The notes below the pieces were generated by a model that was given only the letters and a program-made list of their open reading frames with translations, had not been told where the DNA came from and searched no databases. The translations under genes and the position numbers were made by a program. From Yamagishiella unicocca (lineage: Eukaryota; Chlorophyta; Chlorophyceae; Chlamydomonadales; Volvocaceae), in assembly GCA_003116995.1 (NCBI GenBank), contig BDSL01000045.1, positions 434,001 to 498,000 of the forward strand: a stretch of DNA of 64,000 bases, given 5' to 3'. Positions 22,591 through 33,262 of this stretch are shown here, in pieces; within the stretch, counting starts at the first letter, position 1; each line of letters starts with the position of its first letter.

Positions 22591-23844
22591 CTGCTGGCGC
22601 ATATCCATGATCGGCACGCCATAATGTCCGCACAGGCACCGCAAGACCGCGGAGGCCATAGCGTTTGGCACGCCGTCTACAATTACTAGCCCAGCACCAG
22701 GCACGAAGGAGTGCACATTGTCGTGCAAGCTCTGATGCACGGCCGCTATTTTTGTGGCCACCAGGCCTACATGACAGGGGAATGGGTGAGCAGGGAGCGG
22801 GTCAGCAGCGAGCAACACGTGGCGGTGTCGTTCACATGGTCAGCATGGAAGGGGTAAGATTAAGCCAGGCTTGGAGCAGGTGTGGGATCAGGCCCGGCCG
22901 TCGCAACCGGAAATGGCCCGAAAAAATGATGTTATAGGCTTGCAGCTCATTACCAAGCCAATATAACTTGTAGTGTTGTCGCCACAGCTTATGTGATGGA
23001 TTTGCACCGTTAGCAATAATTGGTGGCAACATCTGAACCTTCAATGGACACATAGGGAGGACGCCCTCCAAGGGCCAGCTGTCAGCCCGATTCCTAATTC
23101 CTGCTCCTAATTCCGGTTCATAACATATGATCCCCCAAGCCACACCTGCATCCCCCGCCTGGTTGGCTTTAGCGCCATTCCGCAGCCAGTTCGTTGCCGC
23201 GTCGATGCACTTCAGTAGCTCTGGCGACTCGATCAGCTCGTCAGTCCAGAACTTCGTGCGCGACTTGTGGCCACCATTCTTCTTGTGCAGCCACTCTGAA
23301 AAAAGAAGGCAAGGATCAGGCAAGGATCTAGCACTGGATGCAACGCTTACAGCTGGGACGCAGGCCGGCGAGGCAAGTGAGGCGCACAGACGCAGAAGGA
23401 AGAATGTGGATGGGAAGGAAGGAAAAAGGCGCAATTAAGGAAGCGTCGAAGGTGTCGGGGCGGCTTACCAAGCAGGCACCGGCCGTCCACGACTCCGGCG
23501 GAGTGCAGCGCTCTCGCCGCTGTCACTTGTGCAGCGTGCAAACGCTGTGCCAGCGCCGCTTGTTCCCTGGCGGCGGCCGCTTGTTCCCTGGCGGCAGCCA
23601 CTTGTTCCCTGGCTTGTTCCCTGGCGGCAGCCGCTTCGTCCCTGCCCACTGCTATTATCGCATCAATAACGATCCTCGACAGATGCCGTTTTTCCTCCTC
23701 TCCAATGGGAGCCGAGGATGTCAACACCGCGCGGGCCTGCGCCAACAGATCGAACGCTGAGGCAGTGGCCGTGTGGCCGGATACGGCGGTGGAGAAACCG
23801 CGCGACAGGGTGACGCTGGAGCTTAAGGCTAAACGCCTCATCAT
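22591..23844 (-). CDS. Unknown protein with mitochondrial-type N terminus and coiled coil (3' end unresolved)
   Basis: Three exons join in phase: 23844-23469, 23295-22954 and 22766-22591. The first ~25 residues (MMRRLALSSSVTLSRGFSTA) look like a mitochondrial presequence. Residues ~70-115 are a coiled coil built from repeated AAAREQA units. The later part (EWLHKKNGGHKSRTKFWTDEL, then WLGLVATKIAAVHQSLHDNV) is folded-looking with no recognised family. Exon 3 ends at a GT donor after MDMRQQ, but I cannot find the next exon, so the gene may be cut by the junction near 22 kb. If the second intron is not used, the frame instead stops at 22832. Function unknown. Confidence 0.5.
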
Positions 23845-24100
23845 TTTTCAGTAACTTTGTCCCGGAATGTATGCCTTAAAAAGTGTTCGGTAGAAGTATG
23901 CCTTTCGTTACGATTCGCTAATAATCAGTCTGGGAACATTCGACCTAGGGTTTGTGCTCCAACATTAAGAAGTCCTGTAGCAATCATGTACGGCAACGCA
24001 AATGTGAACGGCACGCATGCAAAGACGGGGATACATACATTCGAACATTCCCGCAAAAATGTACGCCAATTTATATGACATCCGAGGTAGCCTACAAACC

Positions 24101-24193
24101 GTACGGAAAATGCACGGAAAATGCACGATAAAGGCACGGAAAGGTACGATAAATGCACGGAAAAGGTGCGAGAAATGCACGGAAAAGGTACGG
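24101..24193. repeat. Degenerate short tandem repeat
   Basis: Seven or eight imperfect copies of an 11-13 base unit around TGCACGGAAAA. The unit lies between an unknown gene's 5' end and a gag-like ORF, in AT-richer DNA. Confidence 0.65.
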
Positions 24194-24434
24194 CTGGAGG
24201 CCAGCATGGTCGGCGTGTGTTGCGGAGGTATCTAACGAATACGCGATCGCAGAGAGGTTTACGACAGTGAACCTTAGATGTTAATGTGAAGAGGGTAGTA
24301 GACGAAATCGCGACCGTAAGCATTAGGAATTGTACTCTTTGAAGGTCGTTTGCTAAAGCAGGAGGTAGTGTATAGAAGTGTCAATAGCGATATCGGAAGT
24401 GAAGTCACCGAAGATATGGTCCGGCCATTAAGCT

Positions 24435-25180
24435 GTGATGCAAGGTAGTGACGGCGGCGGCCGAAGCGGAGGTGGACCCTCGTTTACAGCGTTATTGCAA
24501 GATGCAATTGCGACACCTAACGCAGCAGCAGCACATGGCAGCCTAGGAGGCCCATCCATTCTCACGCCGGAGCAACTTCAAGCAATAGCCCAATATCAAG
24601 CGCAACAACAGTCTTATATAGATGAGCTGCGCCGTGTCCTACTAGCACAACAAGGTCGCCTGGCCGGTATCCCTGCTGCAGCAGGTGTCGTCGTTGCCGC
24701 GCATCAGGTATAACCTCTACAGCAGAATGCGCAGCAACTGCGTGCAGCACAACAAGGAGGCCAGCATCAGCAAGTTCAGGACAATACGGCGGCAGATACA
24801 GCGCGCAACGGTGGTGCAGGTCGTGCCGCTGCACCTGCGACCACAGCTACTGCCGCAGGTGGTGAAGCGGCTGCAGAGCATGCTGGTCGCGGCATTGCAG
24901 CCGCTCCACAGAGGCGTCGCAGTCCAAGCGCGCCTGGTCGGGTGCCCAGGCGGGGTGGGCGGGGTGGCCGTGTGGGACACGGGCGTGGGCGCGGTACCCG
25001 GGGTCGAGCCAGCGCTCAAGCTGACGTTGAAGACGGCGCAGAATTGGAGGATGAGCAACCTGCAGACGTTGTTCGAGGAGGGGACGCGGCTGGTGAGGAG
25101 GAGGAACCAGCAGCCACAGATACCCATCACTACGATGGGTCAACGGTGATTGCCGCAATCACCGTTGACCCATCGTAGTG
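24435..25180 (+). pseudogene. gag/ORF1-like Gln- and RGG-rich ORF with one in-frame stop
   Basis: One reading frame runs from ATG 24435 to a stop at 25178, broken only by a TAA at 24711. The N part is Gln-rich and helical (LTPEQLQAIAQYQAQQQSY). After the stop it becomes Ala/Gln-rich, then RG/GR-rich (RRGGRGGRVGHGRGRG), then acidic (EDGAELEDEQPAD). Helical plus RGG plus acidic composition fits a nucleic-acid-binding gag or LINE ORF1 protein, but no zinc knuckle is seen. The frame runs straight into the first arm of the palindrome at 25116, which supplies its last codons and stop. A LINE 3' end lies 1 kb downstream and may belong to the same dead element. Confidence 0.4.
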
Positions 25181-25192
25181 ATGGGTATCTGT
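25116..25192. repeat. 77-bp perfect palindrome, 38-bp arms
   Basis: Arms of 38 bases beginning ACAGATACCCATCACTACGA are perfect reverse complements around a single central C. The element touches the next palindrome and shares the segment GATGGGTCAACGGTGATTG with it. Confidence 0.9.
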
Positions 25193-25274
25193 CCTGTCCC
25201 CAGGCATCGCCGTTGCCGCAATCACCGATGGGTCAACGGTGATTGCGGCAACGGCGATGCCTGGGGACAGGACA
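25190..25274. repeat. 85-bp perfect palindrome, 37-bp arms
   Basis: Arms of 37 bases beginning TGTCCTGTCCCCAGGCATCG are perfect reverse complements around an 11-base loop (GATGGGTCAAC). The loop is a piece of the neighbouring palindrome's arm, so the two structures are related by copying. They overlap by three bases. Confidence 0.9.
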
Positions 25275-25536
25275 CGGTATCCATTGACAGAGTGGAGTAT
25301 AACACTGTCACAACGGCGCGCGGATGTTCCACGATCATGGTTGAGTGTCGTGATATCGTGGGTGCGTCGGTGCTGCGAGGCTGGCTTTATGGGGTACGAG
25401 CGCGGCGCACGGAACGAGCGAGGGCACCTGCAGGGAGTCATTCGCCTTTACTTCCCTAATCAAAATGCGTTCAGGACGCGGTTAACGATGCTGTTGAAGC
25501 GGCTGCTGGGCGTTGTCGTGGGTGACCATGCATCAT

Positions 25537-25965
25537 TCACGGTGAAACAGCACCCTCTTTGAAGACCTCATCTGCGTAGTCGATGCTCACCTGCACGAAA
25601 GCAAATCACATAGCAGAACATGAAATCAAGGTATACTATGGCATCGTAACGAGGCCCACGTTGCAGCACTAAAACCATATGGGAAGGGTGTGCGTATTAG
25701 TGAAGAGCGCGTCCTACCACAGTATGACAGCGAGGCATGAACTTGAGATCAGGTAATAACACGAACGTGAGCTAACAAGGACAACGGGCGTACCATGATC
25801 TTCTTGTTGTTGCTCGTCACCGTCTGGAAAACAAAGCCTCCTACGTTGTCATCGTTGGCGACGCAGAGGATGCGCACAATCAGCGATCCAATGACGTCGC
25901 CCTCCTTGCCGGCGACATCGGCACCGCGCAGCACCGCAGCATCAGGCGCAACCAATGGCATTCTC
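25537..25965 (-). CDS. Last two exons of an unrecognised gene
   Basis: An exon at 25965-25794 encodes RMPLVAPDAAVLRGADVAG-type sequence ending NNKKIM. It is joined in phase 0 to 25590-25537 (VSIDYADEVFKEGAVSP and stop). Both have good splice signals and coding character. The segment looks like part of a compact beta-rich domain. Upstream exons are not found; LINE sequence begins at 26165. It may be the remnant of a host gene cut by insertion, or a retroelement exon. No family recognised. Confidence 0.35.
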
Positions 25966-26164
25966 CTGTTGAACCGGCAAAGAATATAGTGAATAAGAAA
26001 AGGAGAGAACGTCACGTTTCCAATTGCTTCACTATCGGCCTTCCATTGCGCACTGTCGTGCATATGTCGTAAACTGTCGTGCAGCTGTCGTGCAGCTGTC
26101 GTGCAACTTTATTTATTCCTTCGTGTGTATCTGTTAAAAATATACTGCGCTGTATGTCATGTAA

Positions 26165-26560
26165 TTGGGTCTAGAGGTCAGCCGCACACATGGGCGAGCT
26201 CGTGAAGAACGCTGGTGCCTGGTATGTGGCGACCGGGCAGCAATAGAGGACGAAGGGCACGTACTGTTGGAATGCCCAGCTTACAGTGGCCTCCGCGATG
26301 AACTATGGGGAATGGGTATAACGCCAAATGCCACGATGCTGAGTGTCGAGGACCAACGGGGTCTAGCGAGCGTGTTGCACCGTATTAGGAATCATCACAC
26401 AGCGATTATGGGTATCAGAACATAATTGCTACATTATTTGGGCACGGCTACGTAAATGTTTTCAATCCTTCTTTATGAATCCTCTGGTTAGCGGTCCATG
26501 AGCCTCCTGGCTCGTGTGGGTCTTACGAGCTCCAAGAGCTTGCAATCAATCAATAATCAA
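26165..26560 (+). mobile_element. 3' end of a non-LTR (LINE) retrotransposon
   Basis: An 86-codon frame carries the zinc-binding motif seen after RT in many LINEs: CLVCGDRAAIEDEGHVLLECP (C-x2-C, H-x4-C type). A 3' UTR follows, ending in a short (TCAA)n-like tail at about 26545-26560. The same sequence recurs inverted at 49865-50640. No RT is present, so this is a 5'-truncated copy. Confidence 0.75.
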
Positions 26561-28418
26561 TCATGAAAAGACGGTTGCCCCGAAGCGCACCGTCTTGTCA
26601 TTCTCTGTTAAGTATGCGTGGAATGGAGGGCGTATGCACGCAGTCTGTTGCATTGGTGAAATTGTATTCTGCCTTCGCGAATGAGGAACTGGTATACAGC
26701 GGCGGTTAATGATACGTTGCCTGTGGGTGCGGGGAGTTTCCTAGGGCCGGCGCCGCCCTTGTGTCCCCTCACCTGCACCAATTCTGGCATTGCCCTGCTG
26801 CCTGTGCGGTGGGCAGTGTGTTCCAAGAGCACCTTGCGAAGGAGCCTGGCCCCAGGCTGGGCTGTCGCGGTGGCGTGGGGGGTTCGTGCAGGGCCAGCAG
26901 CCCCTGTGGGCGTTGCAAAGGCCCCCTAATAGTGTGTTCGCCCGGGCTTGAGGACACGGCAACACCTTGTTTCAATATGATGTAAGGTATCTAAGGTCTA
27001 CGGTCTGTACCGCGGGGCCACGTACCAGCCTAGCCAGTTCGCGGGGTTTCCCACCCCGCCCTATATGCTGTCATACGCTGCTAGCCATCTCAATTTGGCA
27101 ACCAGAAAATGCTGTTATCGTTTTGGGCACTGCAATTTGCGGCCTCCCAGCCACCCCTGTAAATCGTTTCTACTAGGGGTCTCCGTTCCGCACATTCCGC
27201 CAGGTGGAAATGCGGTCCGTAAGCGGCTATTTCTCCAGTCCTTAGGCGAACTTCTGCTGCGTGGCCTACCCGCGGCCGATCCTAATTTTAGGTGCCGGGG
27301 GCTTCGGTTGTGCACTCGGCCAGGCGGATATAAGGAAACCAGAGAAAACCGACGGTTCCGAAAGACAAACCACCCAGAGCCTCACAACCGAGAGCCCAGA
27401 GGAAACAGCAAGCACCAATACACAGGGGGAGGTTGCGCTGATGGCTCCCCTGCATATGACCACATGCATCCCAAGCAGACCCCCGAATGGAGAGACAGCA
27501 GCACGCCTCGGCAACACAATCGGATAACTCCCCCCCCAAGATCCCGAAAACGTCCCACACCCGAAACGGGCCAGAACCGTCCCCTGATGCGGTCGCGGGG
27601 CTGGCGTGCAATGCACGCGTTGAACTGGCGAACGAAGACGCGCAAGGCCAGTGTCAGGCCTGTCTCGCATCTGCGTCTGGGCTTTCGCCCATTCGCCAGA
27701 GCATTGACATCCCCATCATCACCGTCCACGGTCCTGCCGCTCCCGCTGCAATCAGTGCTGCCGCGAGCTCCATCTCCACCACTGCTGCCGTACGCTTCGC
27801 CCACATTGCCCCCGCCATATGCGCCGCATCCATTGCTGTTGCCGTATGCATCACCTCCACCGCTGCTGCCGCCGCTACCGCCGCTGCTGCCGCTGCTGCC
27901 AGGCGTGATGCCTGCGGCAAGAGTACGCGAGGTGTAACGGCCTGTGATTTGGTGGGATGGGACGGGGGTTTGAGAAGAAAAATCCGTGGGATGGGACGGG
28001 GGTGGCCAGTGCTTCCAGTCGCCTCGTTATTGCTTTGCGTGTGGCGGTTTCTAACGCAATCCATAACGCATGTGACGGTCACGGGTCGTGATTCTGACAT
28101 GAGGGCGGACTTAACGACTTGCTAATTGGCACCGGTGTGATTCAGCACAATCGAGAACCGTGCATGGGACAAGCGCGCATACTCACCAGTCGGGACGTGG
28201 AAGGCTCCATCGTCCACCTCGGAGGCATCACCGTCAGTCGCCTCCCCTGGCATCGCTGCACCACCACCACTGTCGATATCGAGGGCATCGGGTTCGCCTA
28301 CCGACAGAGCGTTGACCTAACGCAGCCGTTGTCGCCGAACCAAGCTGGGGGGTGGGAAAGCAGAAACCTTTCCCTGGCTTGCTGTGGAAGGAAGAGGGCA
28401 TGGGGAGGAGGTTGCGTG
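26561..28418. other. Repeat-derived and low-complexity spacer
   Basis: It holds the dispersed repeat at 27345-27440 and a CTG/CCG-type low-complexity stretch (27730-27930) that reads as poly-Ala or Ser on either strand. A long plus-strand ORF (27065-27937) crosses these repeats and is not a credible gene. Confidence 0.4.
27345..27440. repeat. Dispersed repeat, second copy at 51405-51510
   Basis: About 95 bases from ACCGACGGTTCCGAAAG to CAGGGGGAGGTTGCGC are nearly identical at both places. The second copy directly follows a MITE-like arm, suggesting both belong to one larger element family. Confidence 0.75.
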
Positions 28419-28958
28419 TCAGTCACCCGTACTCGCCAGTAGCTGATGCCGCTGATACGATGACGCCCGTTCCCATCTCGTGAGCCCTTGCCGATACCTG
28501 CTCACCTGGGCAATCTCTGGAAACCAGATTACCAGACCGCGGTCTTCCGAGACGGCTGCCTCGATGTCCGCCAGGTGCAGGACGCCTTGCGGGCGGCAGC
28601 CGAACAACACCATGAAATGGGGCGCCTGAAGCCCGGGGCACCTGGCAGCGGATGCCAGTGCCACCTGACGGGTGTCTGCGCGGGCCGCGAATGCTAACCG
28701 CATGACGTCCGGGGATGGCCTTGGTGCAGTGGGCATATGCATAAGCCCGGCCCTAACGACCTCCTGGTCGAAACTGTCACAAGCGTTTCCGGACCCGTGT
28801 GATTGTCGGACATAATCGAATCTGTCCGGACAAATGCCTGACGCGCAGCGGGCCCGCGCTACGGATGACAGGATCGTGAGCTTAGATGTTCGCCCACAGC
28901 AACACAAGCTGAAAGGCTGTGCTTCTCGACACCGCGCGCAGCGAAGGGGTCCACCCAA
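28419..28958 (-). CDS. Unknown ORF, possible tyrosine-recombinase remnant
   Basis: A 179-codon frame. The segment FMVLFGCRPQGVLHLADIE resembles the box-A Arg region of tyrosine recombinases (hydrophobic-G-x-R-P-x-x-x-x-L-x-x-x-D-I). No HxxR box or catalytic Tyr is seen, so the match is weak. If real, it would fit a DIRS/Kangaroo-type retroelement together with the methyltransferase-like ORF at 31066. Otherwise it is a chance ORF. Confidence 0.3.
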   Translation of the reverse strand: MGGPLRCARCREAQPFSLCCCGRTSKLTILSSVARARCASGICPDRFDYVRQSHGSGNACDSFDQEVVRAGLMHMPTAPRPSPDVMRLAFAARADTRQVALASAARCPGLQAPHFMVLFGCRPQGVLHLADIEAAVSEDRGLVIWFPEIAQVSRYRQGLTRWERASSYQRHQLLASTGD

Positions 28959-31065
28959 CAGGATGTGCGCAACTGGATCACACCCACAGAGGGCGTGTCC
29001 TTAGCCAAGAATGTTGTGCACGTTCCACAATACTGATAGCAGGGCCTGTCGCTTTTAAATTCTGGACTATATTCTGCACGCAATGTCTGCTTCGTTTGCC
29101 GCCTCAGCCTAAAATGCCAACGCGTTCGACGTACGTCGGTGGTAAGCAGTGATAGAGGAACTGGTCATCTACTATATATATTATGGTGTCTTTCTTCTTG
29201 CACGCAATGTCAGCCGCAATGAGGTGGTTCCGTACCATCCCTTGCCCTCGACCCCTCGTCCTATCACTGGTATCACATAACAAGACCTCGCTCTTTGTAT
29301 GAGAAGGTTGTTTATAAACCCAGCATACATACAATTACACTAACAACGTGGCGTTGACAACCACCGGCGATACTGTGCACCGCGTAGTGTCACCTCCGTT
29401 TCCTCCCTGCGACGTTCTTTGGAGCCGAAGAACAAGCAAAGTAGCGTCGAAATTCGCCAATCGTCGTCACACTAGATACGCGCGTCCAATGACGGACAGA
29501 GATGCCGGCGTGACCGGGACCGGCGGAGGACGCTTCAGTGGGATCCCGGACTCGGACACTACTAGCGAGGTAGGCCTGATTGTATCCTTGGCGCTGGACG
29601 ACGCGAAGCAGAGTATGATCCACTGGATCATACTCACGGGCTCACCGTGAAGACTGGCAAATCTGTATATAAAAAATGCTTTCAATAATTTTACATTGTC
29701 ACGGTGTCGCCTGCGCGTCTTGTAGGTCGAAGCGATGGTGGACGCTGGCGTAGGTCAGCGGCTCGCAAAGTCATGGTCAGGCAACTCCTCCGGCGACCAA
29801 CCCAGAACCAGGAGCACATGGACACAGTGAAGGCACTTGTCGAAAAGGGTTTCGCTGTACCAGAAGACGTCACCGCGATCTTCGGACGAGTTGAGTTTTA
29901 GGTACAATCGGAGCGTTGGGTAGGAACGGGCTCGTGGGGTAAACAGGTAAATTGGGAGGAGGCGACCTCTTCAGGGCATCTGCCGGTTAGACGTCTTAGT
30001 AGTGAGGACATGCGTGACGGCCTGCGGTGGTTGTCACCGCCGTCAGGCCACTAGTGGCGCCGGAAGTGTCGTCTCGTCACGAGAGCCTGGATACAGACCA
30101 TGTTAACCAGGCCCAAATTCCCATGACCTTCAGGTCGATATACCAAGGCGCCATTCAGCCGGGGGCTGGCCAGTGAACCCATCAGCGCCGTCCTCCAGGC
30201 GTTCAAGGGCATGCCCTCGCTGCCCCTGTCACAGCGTCTGCGGATCGCGAAGTTCGCCGCTCTGCGCGGCCTGAACCGACGAGGGACATCGTTGAGACGC
30301 TGGCGGTGAGGCTCTTGCGGGGGGGTGACGGTCATGGCCTGATGATAACAATCCGGCATAACCTCTTGAGTCAACCACCAAGACCCTACGTTGATACTGA
30401 CTGCAGCCGCCTGTTCTGGCTCGGCGCCCGTACTGCAACCCCCACGCAGGAAGGATTGGAACCCGTCCTTACCCTCGCTACGATCGCGAAACTGCCCCAA
30501 GGTCCCGAGGCTCCAGCGCCAATCGGCCAGATGCGCAGAAGCATCATCCAGTGTGCAGGGCAGGGTTGTGCAGCAGCGCGCAAAGCAGGGCAGCGGCAGT
30601 GAGTCAGAATCTGGCGGCGGCGTAGCATCACGGAGGCGGCAACGCAGGGCGTCCAGTGGTGCAGCACCGTCAGCCGATGTCGATTACTTCTCGTTCGCAT
30701 CGGACACGTTTGGCTACAGAGCGTTCGCACACAGCAACTCCTGTGTGCAGAACGCACTGGCTCATATGCGGTCTGGGGACCACAGGGTCAAACATGCAGT
30801 CGCGGTGTTGTGTGAGCGACAAGGCGCATCACACTTGTTCGAGGGGGAGCTACCGCGGCTCCCGTTCGGTCTGGCTAGACCCGTTTCTGATCCGGTCAGA
30901 GGAGCAGTGCAAGATGGCCGGCGTGCGACCGACGCCGCCACGCCTGCCGCCCCGGTACCGACAGCCCGCGCCTGGCGCCTCGTGGCCACAGGCACAGGCG
31001 GCCGCAAGCGGCGGTGGTAGGGGCGGCGGTGACGGCAGTGGTGACGGCGGTGGTGGAGCGGGAAC
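28959..31065. other. Degenerate retroelement-like spacer
   Basis: Several short broken frames. One segment near 30180-30300 (plus) reads like a fragment of a gag-type helical domain, and 30670-30860 is open in two frames. A 25-bp palindrome lies at 29611. I see no intact gene. Confidence 0.3.
29611..29635. repeat. 25-bp perfect palindrome
   Basis: GAGTATGATCCA and its reverse complement flank one C. It lies at the end of a small plus-strand ORF. Confidence 0.8.
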
Positions 31066-31452
31066 GTGTTTGTGAATCCGCCATTCGGAGTGAGCGGTGG
31101 CCAGAGCTTGCAGGGACTTTTCTTCGAGCGGTGTGTGAGAGAGTTTAGTTCGGGAAGGATCAAGCAGGCAGTCCTGCTCTTGAAGGCAGGAGTGGGCTAT
31201 CAATGGTGTAGGTCAGTCATGCGCTGGCATGTATGCTTCCTGTGGGAGCGTCTTGCATTTGTTCAGCGACAAGAGGATGCTGCCGGAGCAGCGGGAGAGC
31301 TACAGTGGGGCGTGCGTGTGCAGAATCCGCATGGCAGCATTGTGCTGTACATGGGGCCGGACGCCCAGCGGTTTGTGGACCTGTTCAGCACGGTCGGGTC
31401 AATTCCGGGCGCCAATGCATGGGCACACTATGCGTCTTGTGGAGATGCTTAA
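31066..31452 (+). CDS. N6-adenine DNA methyltransferase-like fragment (Dam/PF05869 type)
   Basis: A 128-codon frame opens with VFVNPPFGVSGG, where NPPF is the catalytic motif IV of amino-methyltransferases. It continues with KQAVLLLKAGVGYQWCRSVM and a late VQNPHGSIVLYMG strand, in the order seen in phage-type Dam methyltransferases (AVLLLPA...W...., then fPS.LVYFG). Such domains occur in DIRS-like retroelements and phages. The N-terminal part with the S-adenosylmethionine site (motif I) is not in this frame, and a stop lies just upstream. The first listed codon is GTG. It is therefore probably a decayed mobile-element gene. An intron or frameshift joining it to the frame at 30656-31065 cannot be excluded. 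Confidence 0.55.
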   Translation: MFVNPPFGVSGGQSLQGLFFERCVREFSSGRIKQAVLLLKAGVGYQWCRSVMRWHVCFLWERLAFVQRQEDAAGAAGELQWGVRVQNPHGSIVLYMGPDAQRFVDLFSTVGSIPGANAWAHYASCGDA

Positions 31453-31853
31453 TAAAACGTACGCTCACATGCTGGCGGTGGGTGCAACAAGGTACAAAGC
31501 CTTTCCTTTTCTCCGCTTCTGTGCGTTTGGTACTCATGCAGCGGTCGCCATAGAGTGTGGTCGGGTGGTCTGGGTGGGTGGCACCTCTGTAGGCGATTTC
31601 GGGAACGGTGTGTTACTTTGACAACATTACGTGCTGACGTATCCAGCAGAAGCGAGGGTGTGCCAGCTAACCAGGGGCCGGCGGACCCGTACCGGCAGCT
31701 GTCTGGTGTCGGGTGGGCAGGTGCGAGAGGGTGGTGCTGGCGCGCTCGTGGATGAGCACCCCTAAGCAGATCGGAGCACGTAACATCGCTGTGTGTTGCT
31801 AGGTCCGGTTTCGTGACGTGTGGAACACCGATGCATATGTAACTTGACAATTC

Positions 31854-31906
31854 CAGCTATAGGATCCCTTTGTTTTCTTTACAGCTATAGGATCCCTTTG
31901 TTTTCT
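31854..31906. repeat. Two direct copies of a 25-bp unit
   Basis: CAGCTATAGGATCCCTTTGTTTTCT occurs in two copies (quoted here in two parts: CAGCTATAGGATCC then CTTTGTTTTCT), 28 bases apart, just upstream of the large minisatellite. Confidence 0.8.
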
Positions 31907-31974
31907 AGTCGCTTCACCAGCCTTGTTCGAGCGTCGGTCAGCCTAGTCCATGCCGTCATCAGCTAAATCAACGA

Positions 31975-33262
31975 CATTGCCAAGCCAATCCGTGCCCACT
32001 GCAGCCTAATCCGTGGCCACCGCAGCCTACCGGTAATCCGTGGCCACTGCAACCTAATCCGTGGCCACTGCAACCTAATCCGTGGCCACTGCAACCCAAT
32101 CCGTGGCCACTGCAGCCTAATCCGTGGCCACTGCAACCTAATCCGTGGCCACCGCAACCCAATCCGTGGCCACTGCAGCCTAATCCGTGGCCACTGCAAC
32201 CTAATCCGTGCCCACTGCAACCTAATCCGTGGCCACTGCAACCCAATCCGTGGCCACTGCAGCCTAATCCGTGGCCACTGCAACCCAATCCGTGGCCACT
32301 GCAACCTAATCCGTGGCCACCGCAACCTAATCCGTGGCCACCGCAACCTAATCCGTGGCCACTGCAGCCTAATCCGTGGCCACTGCAACCCAATCCGTGC
32401 CCACTGCAACCTAATCCGTGCCCACTGCAACCTAATCCGTGGCCACCGCAACCTAATCCGTGCCCACTGCAACCTAATCCGTGGCCACCGCAACCTAATC
32501 CGTGCCCACTGCAACCTAATCCGTGCCCACTGCAACCTAATCCGTGGCCACTGCAACCTAATCCGTGCCCACTGCAACCTAATCCGTGCCCACTGCAACC
32601 TAATCCGTGGCCACTGCAACCTAATCCGTGGCCACTGCAACCTAATCCGTGGCCACTGCAACCTAATCCGTGGCCACCGCAACCTAATCCGTGGCCACTG
32701 CAGCCTAATCCGTGGCCACTGCAACCTAATCCGTGGCCACCGCAACCTAATCCGTGGCCACTGCAGCCTAATCCGTGGCCACTGCAACCCAATCCGTGCC
32801 CACTGCAACCTAATCCGTGCCCACTGCAACCTAATCCGTGGCCACCGCAACCTAATCCGTGGCCACTGCAGCCTAATCCGTGGCCACTGCAACCTAATCC
32901 GTGGCCACTGCAACCTAATCCGTGGCCACCGCAACCTAATCCGTGGCCACTGCAGCCTAATCCGTGGCCACTGCAACCCAATCCGTGCCCACTGCAACCT
33001 AATCCGTGCCCACTGCAACCTAATCCGTGGCCACCGCAACCTAATCCGTGCCCACTGCAACCTAATCCGTGGCCACCGCAACCTAATCCGTGCCCACTGC
33101 AACCCAATCCGTGGCCACTGCAACCTAATCCGTGCCCACTGCAACCTAATCCGTGGCCACCGCAACCTAATCCGTGCCCACTGCAACCTAATCCGTGGCC
33201 ACCGCAACCTAATCCGTGGCCACTGCAACCCAATCCGTGGCCACTGCAACCCAATCCATGAC
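31975..33262. repeat. Minisatellite, about 61 copies of a 21-bp unit
   Basis: The unit is CCTAATCCGTGGCCACTGCAA, quoted here as CCTAATCCGTG plus GCCACTGCAA. It varies at four main positions (G/C in GTGGCC, T/C in ACTG, A/G in GCAA, T/C in CCTAAT). Because 21 is a multiple of three, most frames stay open: two 428-codon minus-strand frames, and on plus a PNPWPLQ heptad without any start. A higher-order pattern exists. One block of five to eight variant units recurs at about 32360, 32760 and 32950, spaced by multiples of 21. Confidence 0.92.

Noticed and set aside
27065..27937. 290-codon plus-strand ORF
   Set aside because: Crosses a dispersed repeat and a low-complexity CTG/CCG tract. Composition is Pro/Ser-rich, no family match, no splice context.
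31963..33254. Two 428-codon minus-strand ORFs (RIRLQWP and GHGLGCS heptads)
   Set aside because: Both arise only because the 21-bp repeat is a multiple of three. They have no flanking coding sequence or splice context.
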